Of a DNA stretch of 48,882 nt, positions 25,121 through 34,558 are shown piece after piece. The stretch lies in assembly GCA_028873125.1 (NCBI GenBank), contig JAGWMQ010000013.1, positions 1 to 48,882 of the forward strand. The letters are read 5' to 3'. The notes beneath the pieces are model-generated. The model was not told the DNA's origin. It ran no database searches and was given only the letters and a program-made list of their open reading frames with translations. Each line of letters opens with the position of its first letter. Position 1 is the first letter of the stretch. The position numbers and the translations under genes were made by a program. This DNA is from Verrucomicrobiota bacterium (GTDB lineage Bacteria; Verrucomicrobiota; Verrucomicrobiia; Limisphaerales; UBA11358).

Positions 25121-27418
25121 ATGAAAAAGATGCAACGAAAACTGGAAGCGACCGTTCAGGCCATCGCGGTTTGCCTGGTGGCGGTCCTGTTCTCCGGCGG
25201 GCCGTTGCGCGCCTCGGAAACGTCGGAAACTCCCGCCGCCACGGCGGCGCGCGCCCTGATCGAGCGGTTGCTTCCGAAGTAGGCCGGCCAATTCGTCGTG
25301 GAAACCATTCCTTCGGACAACGGCCGGGATGTTTTTGAAGTCGCCGGTCGCGACGGCCGGGTCGTGCTGCGCGGCAACAACGCCGTGTCCATCGCCTCGG
25401 CGCTGAACTGGTATCTGGAAAAGGATTGCCACTGCGACCTTTCCTGGGGTTGCGGCGACCAGCTCCGGCTGCCCGCAAAATTGCCGCCGGTCTCCGGAAC
25501 CGCCCGGCGGGTCAGCCCCTGCCAATACCGATACGCCTACAATTTTTGCACCTACGGCTACACGATGCTGTGGTGGCGCTGGCCGCAGTGACAGCGCGAA
25601 CTGGACTTTCTGGCGCTCCGCGGCATCAACCTGGCGCTGGTCATCGAGGGCCACGAAGCCGTCTGGATCAACACCTTCACCCATTTCGGCTACACCGCCG
25701 CCGACGTCCGGCGCTGGGTGGTGGATCCGGCGCACCTGCCGTGGTTTGAAATGGACAACATGGAAAGCTACGGCGGCCCGCTGTCGCCGCAACTGGTGGC
25801 GCAGCGGCTGGAAATGGGCCAGAAAATCATCGCCCGCATGCGCGAGCTGGGCATCGCCCCCGTGCTGCCCGGTTATTACGGCATGGTGCCGCCGGATTTT
25901 CACCGGAAATTTCCCAAGGCCGACGTCCACGCGCAGGGCGATTGGGCGGGGGTAAAACGCCCCGACATCCTCGACCCGACCGACCCGGTGTTCGCCAAGG
26001 TCGCGGCCGCGTTTTACACAGCGCAAGACCGCCTGTTCGGCGGCGCGGATTTTTACGACGCCGATCCGTTTCACGAGGGGGGCGCGACCCGGAACATTGA
26101 CCTGGCCGCCGCCGGCCGGGCGATTCAAAAGCCGATGAACGGCGCCACCTGGGTGTTGCAGTCGTGGCAAGAGAATCCGCGCCAGAAAATGGTGGATGCG
26201 CTCGACAAGGACAAGGTGCTGGTGCTGGATTTGTATTGTGAAGACCACGAGAACTGGCGGCTGCGGAACAATTTCAACGGCGCGCCGTGGCTGTGGTGCG
26301 CCATCAATTGTTTCGGCGGCAACATGGACGTCGGCGGCCGGCTGCTGTGGATGGCCGAAGGACCGGACAACGCGCTGGCCGATCCGAACAAGGGCCGCAT
26401 GTCCGGCATCGGCGCGCTCATGGAAGGCACCGGCGTCAACCCCGTCCTTTGGGAAATGATCCTCGGCGACGCCTGGCGCACGAACACCCCCGATCTCGAC
26501 ACGTGGCTGGACCAATACGCCTGGCGCCGGTACGGCGCGAACGTCCCCGCCGCCGGGCAGGCCTGGAAAATCCTCGCCGAGACGGCCTACAACGCGCCCC
26601 CGCCGTCCACCGCCCACACGGTCAAGCCCGCCGTCTGTTCGCGGCCGACCTTGGAACAACCGGAACTGCCGGCGCAAATGACACAGCCCATTGGGAACCG
26701 GCCGGTCACGAAGCCGCATTACGCTCCGGCGCGCCTGGTCCAGGCCTGGAAACTTTTGCTCGAAGCCGCGCCGCAGGCCGGGTCGTCCGACGGCTACCGC
26801 TTTGATCTGTGCGACGTGGGCCGCCAGGTGCTGGCCGACTTGAGCACGCGCTACAACCGGCTGATTGTCGCCGCCTACAAGGCCGGCGACGAGGCGCGCC
26901 TGCGCCTCTTGAGCCAAAAAATGCTCGGCCTGATCCGCGACATGGACCGGTTGACCGGCACGCGCCGCGAATGGCTGCTGGGCGTCTGGCTGGCCGACGC
27001 CCGGTCCTGGGGCGCGACGTCGGCGGAGAAGGATTTGTGCGAGCGCAACGCCCGCGAGTTGCTGACCACCTGGACGCGCTACGACAACATCACCGACTAT
27101 GCCAACCGGCAATGGAACGGGCTGCTCGGCGACTTTTATTATCATCGCTGGCAGATGTGGCTCCAGGCGCTCAACGAGGCGCTGGCGCACCATGTCGCGC
27201 TGGACGAAACCGCCACATGCAACCATATCCGCGACTGGGAACTGTCGTGGACGCGCCAGACCCGCGGTCATTACGCCACCCGGTCGCACGGCAACCCGAT
27301 CGCCATTTCGCGGGAGTTGTTCGCCAAATACGCCGCCGAGGCGTCACGGCCCGTCACAGCAGAAACCACATCGCACCCATCAAACCTCCAAGACCTGGCC
27401 GGAGCGGCGTCCCGATGA
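25121..27418 (+). pseudogene. GH89 alpha-N-acetylglucosaminidase interrupted by two in-frame stops
   Basis: The frame from ATG 25121 to TGA 27416 encodes a GH89 enzyme (human NAGLU family) that removes terminal alpha-linked GlcNAc. It has a signal-like N-terminus (AIAVCLVAVLFSGGPLRA). The catalytic residues aligned to human E316 and E446 are Glu319 (DPFHEGG) and Glu435 (LMEGTG), with WLWCAINCFGGN and WNGLLGDFYYHRW also conserved. Two codons in the same frame are stops: TAG at codon 54 (25280) and TGA at codon 157 (25589). The TGA sits where human NAGLU has a Trp (WARWEREID), with no frameshift. Each would arise from a single C-to-T or G-to-A change. It is a recent pseudogene, a sequencing error, or a readthrough case. 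Its stop overlaps the next gene start (ATGA). Confidence 0.8.
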
Positions 27419-28476
27419 GGATCCAGCATCATCTGCCGTTTGTAGTCTGTGTCGGTTTGCTCGTGCTGGCGGCCGGCTGCCGCACACAAACTGGCGCGAC
27501 GGCACCCGTCGGCCAAACTTGGCGCGGGGTTCACCTGGCCGTTGAGAGCGACCGGCGATTGGCGGTGTTGCAAGGGCAATTGCCGAAGCTGGCCGCCGAT
27601 GGCGTCAACGTCCTGGTCATTCAGGTGGATTACCACTTTGATTTTCAATCGCATCCGGAACTGCGTGACAATCCGTTCATTACCCGGGCCGGGGCGCGCG
27701 CATTTTCAAGGGCCGCCAGAAAACTAGGCATCCGCATCATTCCCGAGCTGGACTGCCTGGGCCATCAATCCTGGGCAAAAACCACGTTTCCGTTGCTCGC
27801 CAAATATCCGCAGTTCGACGAGACGCGCGGACAATTTCCCGGCAACAAGAGGATTTATTGCCGAAGCTGGTGCCCGTCCAATCCGGGTGTCAACAAAGTC
27901 GTTTTTGCCCTGATTGACGAGTTGACGGACGCCTTTCAGGCGGACGCGTTTCATGTCGGCATGGACGAGGTCTTCATCATCGCCGACCCACACTGCCCGC
28001 GCTGCCGCGGCCGCGACCCGGCGAAGTTGTTCGCCAAGGCCGTCAACGACTTGCACCGGCACATTGTCGGCAAACGCGGACTTGCCATGCTGATGTGGGG
28101 GGACCGCCTGCTCGACGCCAACACGATGGGCTGCGGCCGGTGGGAAGCCTCGGCGAACGGCACGGCGCGCGCGGCGGACCTCATCCCGAAGGACATCGTC
28201 CTCTGCGACTGGCATTATCGTGAACAGACGAATTATCCTTCGGTGCCCTTCCTGCTGGCGAAAGGCTTTCGCGTCTGGCCGTCGGGTTTTCAACCATTGG
28301 CGGCGACGGAGGCGTTCAGCCGCTTTTCACTCGAACAGCGGCGGCGGAACAAGCGGGTGCTGGGCTACCTTTGCACGACTTGGAACAAGGCCACCCCCGC
28401 CAGCGCCGGCGACTGGCCTCCGATCACTGAAATTTTGCCCAACTGGAAGCCAGACCGGGTTCCGCGCCGGTTTTAA
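27415..28476 (+). CDS. GH20-like glycosidase, predicted lipoprotein
   Basis: A 353-residue protein with lipobox-type signal (LLVLAAGC, Cys near residue 19) and a TIM-barrel related to glycoside hydrolase family 20. It carries RIIPELDCLGHQSW and the catalytic-type Asp184-Glu185 in FHVGMDEVF. It also has conserved Cys-rich CPRCRGRD, MLMWGDRLL and CDWHYREQTNYPS. It lacks the GH20 N-terminal domain. It is likely an outer-membrane-anchored beta-hexosaminidase-like enzyme; the exact substrate is not known. The start ATG overlaps the GH89 stop by four nucleotides (ATGA), so translation is coupled. The next GH20 gene follows after 7 nt, making a compact operon. Confidence 0.75.
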   Translation: MRIQHHLPFVVCVGLLVLAAGCRTQTGATAPVGQTWRGVHLAVESDRRLAVLQGQLPKLAADGVNVLVIQVDYHFDFQSHPELRDNPFITRAGARAFSRAARKLGIRIIPELDCLGHQSWAKTTFPLLAKYPQFDETRGQFPGNKRIYCRSWCPSNPGVNKVVFALIDELTDAFQADAFHVGMDEVFIIADPHCPRCRGRDPAKLFAKAVNDLHRHIVGKRGLAMLMWGDRLLDANTMGCGRWEASANGTARAADLIPKDIVLCDWHYREQTNYPSVPFLLAKGFRVWPSGFQPLAATEAFSRFSLEQRRRNKRVLGYLCTTWNKATPASAGDWPPITEILPNWKPDRVPRRF

Positions 28477-28483
28477 AAAAGAA

Positions 28484-30154
28484 ATGAAAAAGGCCATGAA
28501 AAACAGGATGGCCATCCTTGCCGCCACGTTTTTGGCCGCAAGCGTGCTGGCCAACGCCACGACGCCCGCCCTCATTCCCCAGCCGCAAAAGCTGGAACTG
28601 GGCGCGGGCGAATTTCATCTCAGCCCCGACACCAAAATTTTGGCCAACCTCGCTTCGCTTGGAACAGCGAGGCAATTGGCGGCCCGGCTCCGCCCCTCCA
28701 CCGGCTATCCTCTCAAGGTCCACGTGAAATTTGTTTCCGACACGGCGGCTGACAACGCGATTTTGCTGACAACCAGGAATGCCAGCACCAATCTTGGCCC
28801 GGAAGGTTACGAACTGACCGTCGCCACCAATTCCGTCGTCATCCGCGCGCCGACGCAGGCGGGTTTGTTTTACGGCACGCAAACCCTACGGCAACTGCTG
28901 CCGCCGGAAATTTTTTCCAGCAACCGGGTGGCGGACGTGGATTGGCGGGTGCCGTGCGCGCGGATCGAGGACTGGCCGCGGTTCAAGTGGCGCGGGTTGA
29001 TGCTCGATGTCAGCCGCCATTTTTACACCAAGGCCGAGGTGGAAAAAATTCTGGACCTGATGGCGTTGTGCAAATTGAACCGGTTCCACTGGCATCTGAC
29101 CGACAACCAGGGCTGGCGGATCTCCATCAAGAAGTATCCGCGGCTGACCCAAATTGGCGCGTGGAGAAAAGAAAGCAGCCTCGCGCGACCTCCCGCCGCC
29201 GGCAAATCCAATGTCCACCCGGCCTGGGCCGGGCCGGCGGCCGACAAGTTCGGACCGGACGGGCGCTACGGCGGATTTTACACCCGGAAGGACATTCGCG
29301 ACGTGGTGGCCTACGCGGCGGCGCGGCACATCATGGTGGTCCCGGAAATCGAGATGCCCGGCCACTCGGTCGCGGCGCTGGCGGCCTATCCGCAGTTCAG
29401 TTGCTCCGGCGGGCCTTACAACACGAACGTCAGGGCCGGCGTGGGCGACGGCATTTATGATCCGGCCAATCCCGGAACCTTCAAATTTTTGGAGGGCGTG
29501 TTGACGGAGGTGTTCCGGCTTTTTCCCGGCCAATACGTGCATATCGGCGGCGACGAGGTGCGGAAGGAGTATTGGGTTCAAAGTCCTGACTGCCAGGCGC
29601 TGATGAAACGGGAGGGATTCACCAATGCCGACCAGTTGCAGAGCTATTTTGTCAAACGCATCGGAAAATTTGTCAACGCCCACGGAAGGACGCTCATCGG
29701 CTGGAGCGAGATTATCAAAGGCGGACTGGCGCCCAACGCCGTGGTCATGGACTGGATTGGCGGCGGCAGGGAGGCGGCCAGCGAAGGGCACGACGCGGTG
29801 ATGACACCCACCGGATATTGCTACCTCAACTATTATCAATCACCGGATCATTCCACCCAGCCGTTTGCGGCGGGTAAATACACTTCTCTGCGCAAGGTTT
29901 ATTCCTTTGAGCCGATCCCCGAAGGACTGCCGCCGCAGGACGACCCGCACATCCTGGGCGCCCAGGCCAATTTGTGGACGGAGTGGATCGCGTCGCTGCC
30001 CCACGCCGAATACATGCTCTTCCCGCGCCTGTGCGCCCTGGCCGAGGTTGTCTGGTCGCCGAAAGATTCGCGCGATTGGACCGACTTCCAACGGCGGCTC
30101 GTAGTGGATGAGCGGCGGCTGGACGAACTGGACGTCAACTATTACCACGACTGA
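28484..30154 (+). CDS. GH20 beta-N-acetylhexosaminidase, copy 1
   Basis: A 556-residue exported beta-hexosaminidase. It has a signal peptide (MAILAATFLAASVLANA), the GH20b N-terminal domain (ALIPQPQKLEL to about residue 150), then the catalytic barrel from about WPRFKWRGLMLDVSRHFY. The catalytic pair is Asp357-Glu358 in YVHIGGDEVRKEYW; the Trp-rich WHLTDNQGWR and the ANLWTEW motif that lines the substrate pocket are present. It releases terminal beta-GlcNAc or GalNAc through the substrate-assisted mechanism. The start is ATG 28484; an ATG four codons later is equivalent. It is the last gene of the MFS-GH89-GH20-like group. The paralog at 32174-33847 is closely similar. Confidence 0.92.
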   Translation: MKKAMKNRMAILAATFLAASVLANATTPALIPQPQKLELGAGEFHLSPDTKILANLASLGTARQLAARLRPSTGYPLKVHVKFVSDTAADNAILLTTRNASTNLGPEGYELTVATNSVVIRAPTQAGLFYGTQTLRQLLPPEIFSSNRVADVDWRVPCARIEDWPRFKWRGLMLDVSRHFYTKAEVEKILDLMALCKLNRFHWHLTDNQGWRISIKKYPRLTQIGAWRKESSLARPPAAGKSNVHPAWAGPAADKFGPDGRYGGFYTRKDIRDVVAYAAARHIMVVPEIEMPGHSVAALAAYPQFSCSGGPYNTNVRAGVGDGIYDPANPGTFKFLEGVLTEVFRLFPGQYVHIGGDEVRKEYWVQSPDCQALMKREGFTNADQLQSYFVKRIGKFVNAHGRTLIGWSEIIKGGLAPNAVVMDWIGGGREAASEGHDAVMTPTGYCYLNYYQSPDHSTQPFAAGKYTSLRKVYSFEPIPEGLPPQDDPHILGAQANLWTEWIASLPHAEYMLFPRLCALAEVVWSPKDSRDWTDFQRRLVVDERRLDELDVNYYHD

Positions 30155-30594
30155 CTTTCGGAAATTAAAAGCGTTTCAGCAGCGGCTGTTGTTTCGATCG
30201 GGGCACTCGCCTTGTTTCCGAACGACTTTGCAGAAATTTAAGCCGCCTGTTTCTGCTGAAATTGGTTTTTTTCAAGCGCGTGTCCGAGAAATCATTTTCA
30301 GGGCGTGCGGGCAAATAGTGCTCGAGGCGGCGTTCTGCCTGTGTTTGGTCGAAAATGGGTGCTGAACCTGATCGAGGGCGGAAGCCATCTCCTGCAGAGT
30401 CGGGAATCCAGTCGGGGAGCGACAACAAAGTCTTGATGGCACGGGCAAAGAGGATACGATTTTGGTCAATGAGTCAGAATGGCCGGCGATCGTCGAGAGG
30501 CGTGAGTCAGATGGTAAATGTCGCTGAAACATTTGCTGATGTCTCTGGCCGTTTCTGGCGGCCTGTTTACCGACGTCAATCTAAATTCAATTCA
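30155..30594. other. Intergenic stretch with one copy of a 28-nt direct repeat
   Basis: 440 nt with no convincing gene; the open frames on both strands look random. It contains copy 1 of a 28-nt direct repeat (30278-30305). No clear terminator for the upstream operon or promoter for the GloVer gene was seen. Confidence 0.4.
30278..30305 (+). repeat. 28-nt direct repeat, copy 1
   Basis: The segment starting gcgtgtccgagaaatcattt matches 31591-31618 at 25 of 28 positions in the same orientation. The two copies flank the GloVer gene. On the minus strand both encode a similar short peptide (ALKMISRTRA and ALKVISQTRS), so they may be the 3' ends of a lost coding element. Confidence 0.5.
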
Positions 30595-31581
30595 ATGAAA
30601 ACCCGGATCACGACACACAATAACGGAAGTGGAACCTGCGCAATGCCTGAAGCGGTGCCGGGAAGGAGGCCGGTTTTGATTTTGCTCATGCGACTGCTTT
30701 GGGCGGCCATGCTCCTGCTGCCGGCTTTTGGAGCCTCAGCCGGCGTCGTCTTCACCAGCCTTCATTCATTCCAGGGTTTTCCCAATGGCGCTCATCCCGA
30801 GGCCGCGCTGGTGCAGGGCAGCGACGGCAATTTCTATGGCACGACTTACGATGGCGGTACGAACAACGCTGGCACTGTGTTCAAAATCAGCGCCACGGGG
30901 GCGCTGACCAATTTGTATTTATTCACCGGCGGCAATGATGGCTCAAATCTTTATGCCGGGCTGGTGCAGGGCACCGACGGCAATTTCTATGGCACGACCT
31001 TCTTCGGCGGCACGAACGGCTGGGGCACCGTGTTCAAAATCAGCGCCTCGGGGGCGCTGACCAGTTTGTATTCATTCACCGGCGGCTATGATGGCGGGGA
31101 TTCCTATGCCAGACTGGCGCAGGGCAACGACGGCACTTTCTATGGCACGACTGCACACTGGGGCACGAACGGCTATGGCACTGTGTTCAAAATCAGCGCC
31201 ACCGGGGCGCTGACCAGTTTGTATTCATTCACCGGTGGCGATGATGGCGAGGGTCCCGCCGGGCTGGTGCAGGGCAGCGATGGCAATTTCTATGGTACGA
31301 CTTATGCCGGCGGCACCTACGGCGCCGGTACCGTTTTCCGGCTGACCGTGGCGCAGGCGGCACCGGTGTTCCTGGCGGTTACATTAACCAATGGCACACT
31401 CAGTTTGACTTGGAGTGCGGAGGCTGGAGGGGTGTATCAGTTGCAGTATAATTCCGGCTTGAGTTCGAGCAACTGGACCAACTTGGGCGACCCCGCCACC
31501 GCGGCAGGAACGACGCTCAGCGCCACAGACTCCGTCACGAACGGCACGCGACGGTTTTACCGGGTGGCGCTCCTGCCGTAA
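30595..31581 (+). CDS. GloVer tandem-repeat secreted protein with FYR C-terminus
   Basis: A 328-residue exported protein. After a signal segment (LILLMRLLWAAMLLLPAFGASA, in two blocks) there are four tandem repeats of about 51 residues. Each contains VQGSDGNFYGTT, GGTN, GTVFKIS, GALTSLYSFTGG. This is the GloVer repeat (TIGR03803), named for Gloeobacter and Verrucomicrobia, and probably forms a beta-propeller-like solenoid. The last 70 residues are a module ending RRFYRVALLP, like those of the first protein and the relic at 2.6-2.9 kb. I chose ATG 30595; the upstream open frame adds 80 unlikely residues. Function unknown. It sits between two paralogous GH20 genes and between the two 28-nt repeats. 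Confidence 0.75.
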   Translation: MKTRITTHNNGSGTCAMPEAVPGRRPVLILLMRLLWAAMLLLPAFGASAGVVFTSLHSFQGFPNGAHPEAALVQGSDGNFYGTTYDGGTNNAGTVFKISATGALTNLYLFTGGNDGSNLYAGLVQGTDGNFYGTTFFGGTNGWGTVFKISASGALTSLYSFTGGYDGGDSYARLAQGNDGTFYGTTAHWGTNGYGTVFKISATGALTSLYSFTGGDDGEGPAGLVQGSDGNFYGTTYAGGTYGAGTVFRLTVAQAAPVFLAVTLTNGTLSLTWSAEAGGVYQLQYNSGLSSSNWTNLGDPATAAGTTLSATDSVTNGTRRFYRVALLP

Positions 31582-31590
31582 GAGCGTGGA

Positions 31591-31618
31591 GCGTGTTTGA
31601 GAAATCACTTTCAGGGCG
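31591..31618 (+). repeat. 28-nt direct repeat, copy 2
   Basis: Second copy of the repeat at 30278-30305, 25 of 28 positions identical, ten nt after the GloVer stop codon. The two copies may mark the boundaries of an inserted cassette or remnants of a mobile element. Confidence 0.5.
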
Positions 31619-31772
31619 CCTGGACAGTCGTTGTCCAATGGAGCCTCGCGAGCCGGCCGGATGCAAAATTCTTTGCATCCGAGCGACTTGAGGAATCGCG
31701 GCGGATGGCACAGGTAATGGCCATGTTTCCGGCCATGAGAATATCGTCATTGGGACAATCACTCCGGCAGGC

Positions 31773-32021
31773 GTGATTACTGCCGCAGATGGATACCAGG
31801 ACGTTCCGACGGTTTTGATGGAGCAAGGTGACCAGGCTATGTTTAACAAACCGCACGGGTTGGTAAGAGATAAGGCAGGCAATCTCTATGCAGCGAATTT
31901 TGGCAGTTATGCCATTCGCAAGATGACCGTGGAAGGAACCAACGGTCTCGTGAGCACAATAGCCGGACTTGCTGGCAGCGCGAATTGGCGGGACGACTTT
32001 GGCGCCGACGCTCGATTTTAA
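31773..32021 (+). pseudogene. NHL-repeat protein fragment
   Basis: The frame from GTG 31773 encodes 82 residues with NKPHGLVRDKAGNLYAANFG, YAIRKMTVEG and VSTIAGLAGSANW. These are typical of one NHL beta-propeller blade and the linker to the next. The frame is open upstream for about 20 codons and ends abruptly in ARF, so both sides of a longer propeller protein are missing. No signal peptide or start is convincing. I treat it as a relic. Confidence 0.55.
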
Positions 32022-32173
32022 GATGCTGAGTTGCCTCTGGACAAGCGAGTTCGTAGCATCCAATCCTGTCTTTTGGGCGCCGCAGCGTTCCGGTCGCTCC
32101 AGCAAGCGAGTCTTTGCCAGATGAAAAATTGGACAATATTGAACAATTGAATGGAAACAAAGTGAGACACAGG

Positions 32174-33847
32174 ATGAAACTACCAGTCGCCGGACTATGC
32201 TTGACGTTCTTGACAACAACAACCGCCTTTGCCGCCAGCACGCTCGCGCCCGCCCTTATTCCCCAACCGCAAAAGCTGGAGCTGGGCGTGGGCGAATTTC
32301 ATCTCAGGCCCGACACCAAAATTTTGGCCAGCCTCGCCTCGCTTGGAACGGCGAAACAATTGGCGGCCCGGCTCCGCCCCTCCACCGGCTATCCCCTCAA
32401 GGTCCACACGAAATTTTTTTCCGACACGGCGGCTGACAACGCGATTTTGCTGACAACCAGGAATGCCCGCACCAACCTCGGCCCGGAAGGTTATGAACTG
32501 ACCGTCAGCACCCATTCCGTCGTCCTCCGCGCGCCGACGCAGGCGGGCCTGTTTTACGGAGCGCAGACCCTGCGGCAACTCCTGCCGCCGGAAATTTTCT
32601 CCACAAACGTCGTCGAGGATTTCAACTGGCAGATGCCCTGCGTGCGGATCGAGGACTGGCCGCGGTTCAAGTGGCGCGGACTCATGCTCGATGTGAGCCG
32701 GCACTTTTACACGAAGGCGGAGGTGGAAAAAATCCTCGACCTGATGGCGCTGTATAAATTGAACCGGTTCCACTGGCACCTGACCGACGACCAGGGCTGG
32801 CGCATTGAAATCAAAAAATACCCGCGCCTAACGCAAGTCGGCGCGTGGCGGGACCAAAGCAGCGTCGTGCCGCCCAATCCACCCGAGACCAACGCGCATC
32901 CGGCCTGGGCCGAGCCGGCGGCCGGCAAGTTCGGGCCGGACGGTCGCTACGGCGGCTTCTACACGCAGCAGGACATCCGCGAGGTGGTGGCCTACGCGGC
33001 GGCGCGGCACATCACCGTGGTCCCGGAAATCGAGATGCCCGGCCACTCGGTCGCGGCGCTGGCGGCCTACCCGCATTTCAGTTGCTCCGGCGGGCCTTAC
33101 AGCACAAACGCCAAGGCCGGCGTGGGCGACGGCATTTATGATCCGGCCAATCCCGGCACCTTCAAGTTTTTGGAGGGCGTGTTGACGGAGGTGTTCCGGC
33201 TCTTTCCCGGCCAATACGTGCACATTGGCGGCGACGAAGTGCGGAAGGAGTATTGGGCCAAAAGCCCCGACTGCCAGGCGCTCATGAAACAGGAGGGCTT
33301 CACCAACGCCGACCAGTTGCAGAGCTATTTCGTCAAGCGCATGGCGGCCTTCATCGGCGCCCACGGCAAGACGCCCATCGGCTGGAGCGAGATTTTGCAG
33401 GGCGGACTGGCGACGAACGCGGTCGTCATGGACTGGATCGGCGGCGCGGTGGAGGCGGCCAGCGCCGGCCACGACGTCGTGATGACGCCGACGACCTATT
33501 GTTACTTTGACCACTACCAATCCACGAATCACGCCACTGAACCGCGCGCCATCGGCGGATTCTTGCCGTTGAAACAAGTTTATTCCTTTGAACCGGTCCC
33601 GGCCAATCTGCCGGCGCCGGACGATTCGCGCATCCTGGGCGCGCAGGCGAATTTGTGGACGGAATACGTCGCCTCTCTGCCGCACGCCGAATACATGCTC
33701 TTCCCGCGGCTGTGCGCGCTGGCCGAGGTCGTCTGGTCGCCCAAAGACGCGCGCAACTGGAAGGACTTCCAGCAGCGGCTGGCGGTGAATGAGCGGCGGC
33801 TCGACGAGTCAGGCGTGAATTATCGCCGCCAAACTGCCGCGGAGTGA
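32174..33847 (+). CDS. GH20 beta-N-acetylhexosaminidase, copy 2
   Basis: A 557-residue paralog of the gene at 28484-30154, with long stretches nearly identical at DNA level (for example within the N-terminal domain and around the active site). It has a signal peptide (LPVAGLCLTFLTTTTAFA), the GH20b domain, and a catalytic barrel with Asp354-Glu355 in YVHIGGDEVRKEYW; ANLWTEY replaces ANLWTEW. Differences are concentrated in surface loops, for example near SVVPPNPPETNAHPAW. ATG 32174 is the start; the 20 upstream codons are not a signal peptide. It probably shares substrate class with copy 1 but may differ in linkage preference. Confidence 0.92.
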   Translation: MKLPVAGLCLTFLTTTTAFAASTLAPALIPQPQKLELGVGEFHLRPDTKILASLASLGTAKQLAARLRPSTGYPLKVHTKFFSDTAADNAILLTTRNARTNLGPEGYELTVSTHSVVLRAPTQAGLFYGAQTLRQLLPPEIFSTNVVEDFNWQMPCVRIEDWPRFKWRGLMLDVSRHFYTKAEVEKILDLMALYKLNRFHWHLTDDQGWRIEIKKYPRLTQVGAWRDQSSVVPPNPPETNAHPAWAEPAAGKFGPDGRYGGFYTQQDIREVVAYAAARHITVVPEIEMPGHSVAALAAYPHFSCSGGPYSTNAKAGVGDGIYDPANPGTFKFLEGVLTEVFRLFPGQYVHIGGDEVRKEYWAKSPDCQALMKQEGFTNADQLQSYFVKRMAAFIGAHGKTPIGWSEILQGGLATNAVVMDWIGGAVEAASAGHDVVMTPTTYCYFDHYQSTNHATEPRAIGGFLPLKQVYSFEPVPANLPAPDDSRILGAQANLWTEYVASLPHAEYMLFPRLCALAEVVWSPKDARNWKDFQQRLAVNERRLDESGVNYRRQTAAE

Positions 33848-33880
33848 GCATCAAAACCTTGTCCCGATGATGACCGAGAT

Positions 33881-34558
33881 ATGAAACGCGAAAAACCCGG
33901 TCGTCCGCTCATCGAGTGCCGCGAATTGCCGCCATTTGCCGAACATAGTCTCGGAACGGTCCGCCGTGCCTTTGAGCGCGCCGTGCCCTGCCCGCTCGGC
34001 CAAGCGTGGCTGAAAAAAACCGAAGTCGGTTTCGCGCCCGCCGTCGTCCGTACCGGTTGGCGCGACCAATCCTTGCTCGTGTTCGCCGAGTTGCGCGATG
34101 CGGATATCTTCACCCGCGCCAAGGCCCATGGCGAGCGGCTCTGGGAACTGAGCGATGCGTTCGAGATTTTTTTGCGTCCAGCCGGGCGGCGCGGTTATGT
34201 GGAATTTCAGGTCGCCCCGAACAACCTGCGCCTCCAACTGCGCTTTGCCGACGCCCGCGCCGTCGCACGCGCCCGAAAAACCGGCTCGCTCGAAGATGCG
34301 CGGATGGGCGGCGACGCCTTCCGATCCCGGACCTGGCTCCGGCCAAAGGCGGGCCGCTGGTTCGTTTTTGCGGAAATTCCCGCGGCGTCGGTCTGCGGAA
34401 GACCGGAACCGCTGCCCGGCTCGGAATGGTTCTTCTCGTTCAGCCGTTACGATTACACGCGCGGGTGCGAAGAGCCGGTGATTTCCTCCACCTCCCCGCA
34501 TGCCAGACCGGACTTCCATCGCCGGCACGAATGGGGCGTCATCCGTTTTCAAAATTAA
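33881..34558 (+). CDS. CBM9/DOMON-like carbohydrate-binding protein
   Basis: A 225-residue protein without a signal peptide. The beta-strand pattern (AWLKKTEVGFAPAVV, SLLVFAELRDADIF, ERLWELSDAFEIFLRP, GYVEFQVAPNN, SRTWLRPKAGRWFVFAEIPA, EWFFSFSRYDYTRG) fits a carbohydrate-binding module family 9-like sandwich. These domains are common in Bacteroidetes and Verrucomicrobia glycan loci. The match is by eye; the sugar bound is unknown. Its stop codon is directly followed by the ATG of the nucleotidyltransferase, so the two are cotranscribed. Lack of a signal peptide suggests a cytoplasmic role, or the start may be wrong. Confidence 0.6.
   Translation: MKREKPGRPLIECRELPPFAEHSLGTVRRAFERAVPCPLGQAWLKKTEVGFAPAVVRTGWRDQSLLVFAELRDADIFTRAKAHGERLWELSDAFEIFLRPAGRRGYVEFQVAPNNLRLQLRFADARAVARARKTGSLEDARMGGDAFRSRTWLRPKAGRWFVFAEIPAASVCGRPEPLPGSEWFFSFSRYDYTRGCEEPVISSTSPHARPDFHRRHEWGVIRFQN

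Larger units (their letters stand above)
31582..32173. other. Intergenic stretch with repeat copy 2, a hairpin and an NHL relic
   Basis: 592 nt without an intact gene. It holds direct-repeat copy 2 (31591-31618), a perfect 9-bp hairpin GGATGCAAA-attc-TTTGCATCC (31659-31680) and an NHL-type coding fragment (31773-32021). Confidence 0.5.

Noticed and set aside
30820-31340. Tandem repeats that could suggest a CRISPR-like array.
   Set aside because: The repeats are about 150 nt, in frame and encode GloVer protein repeats.
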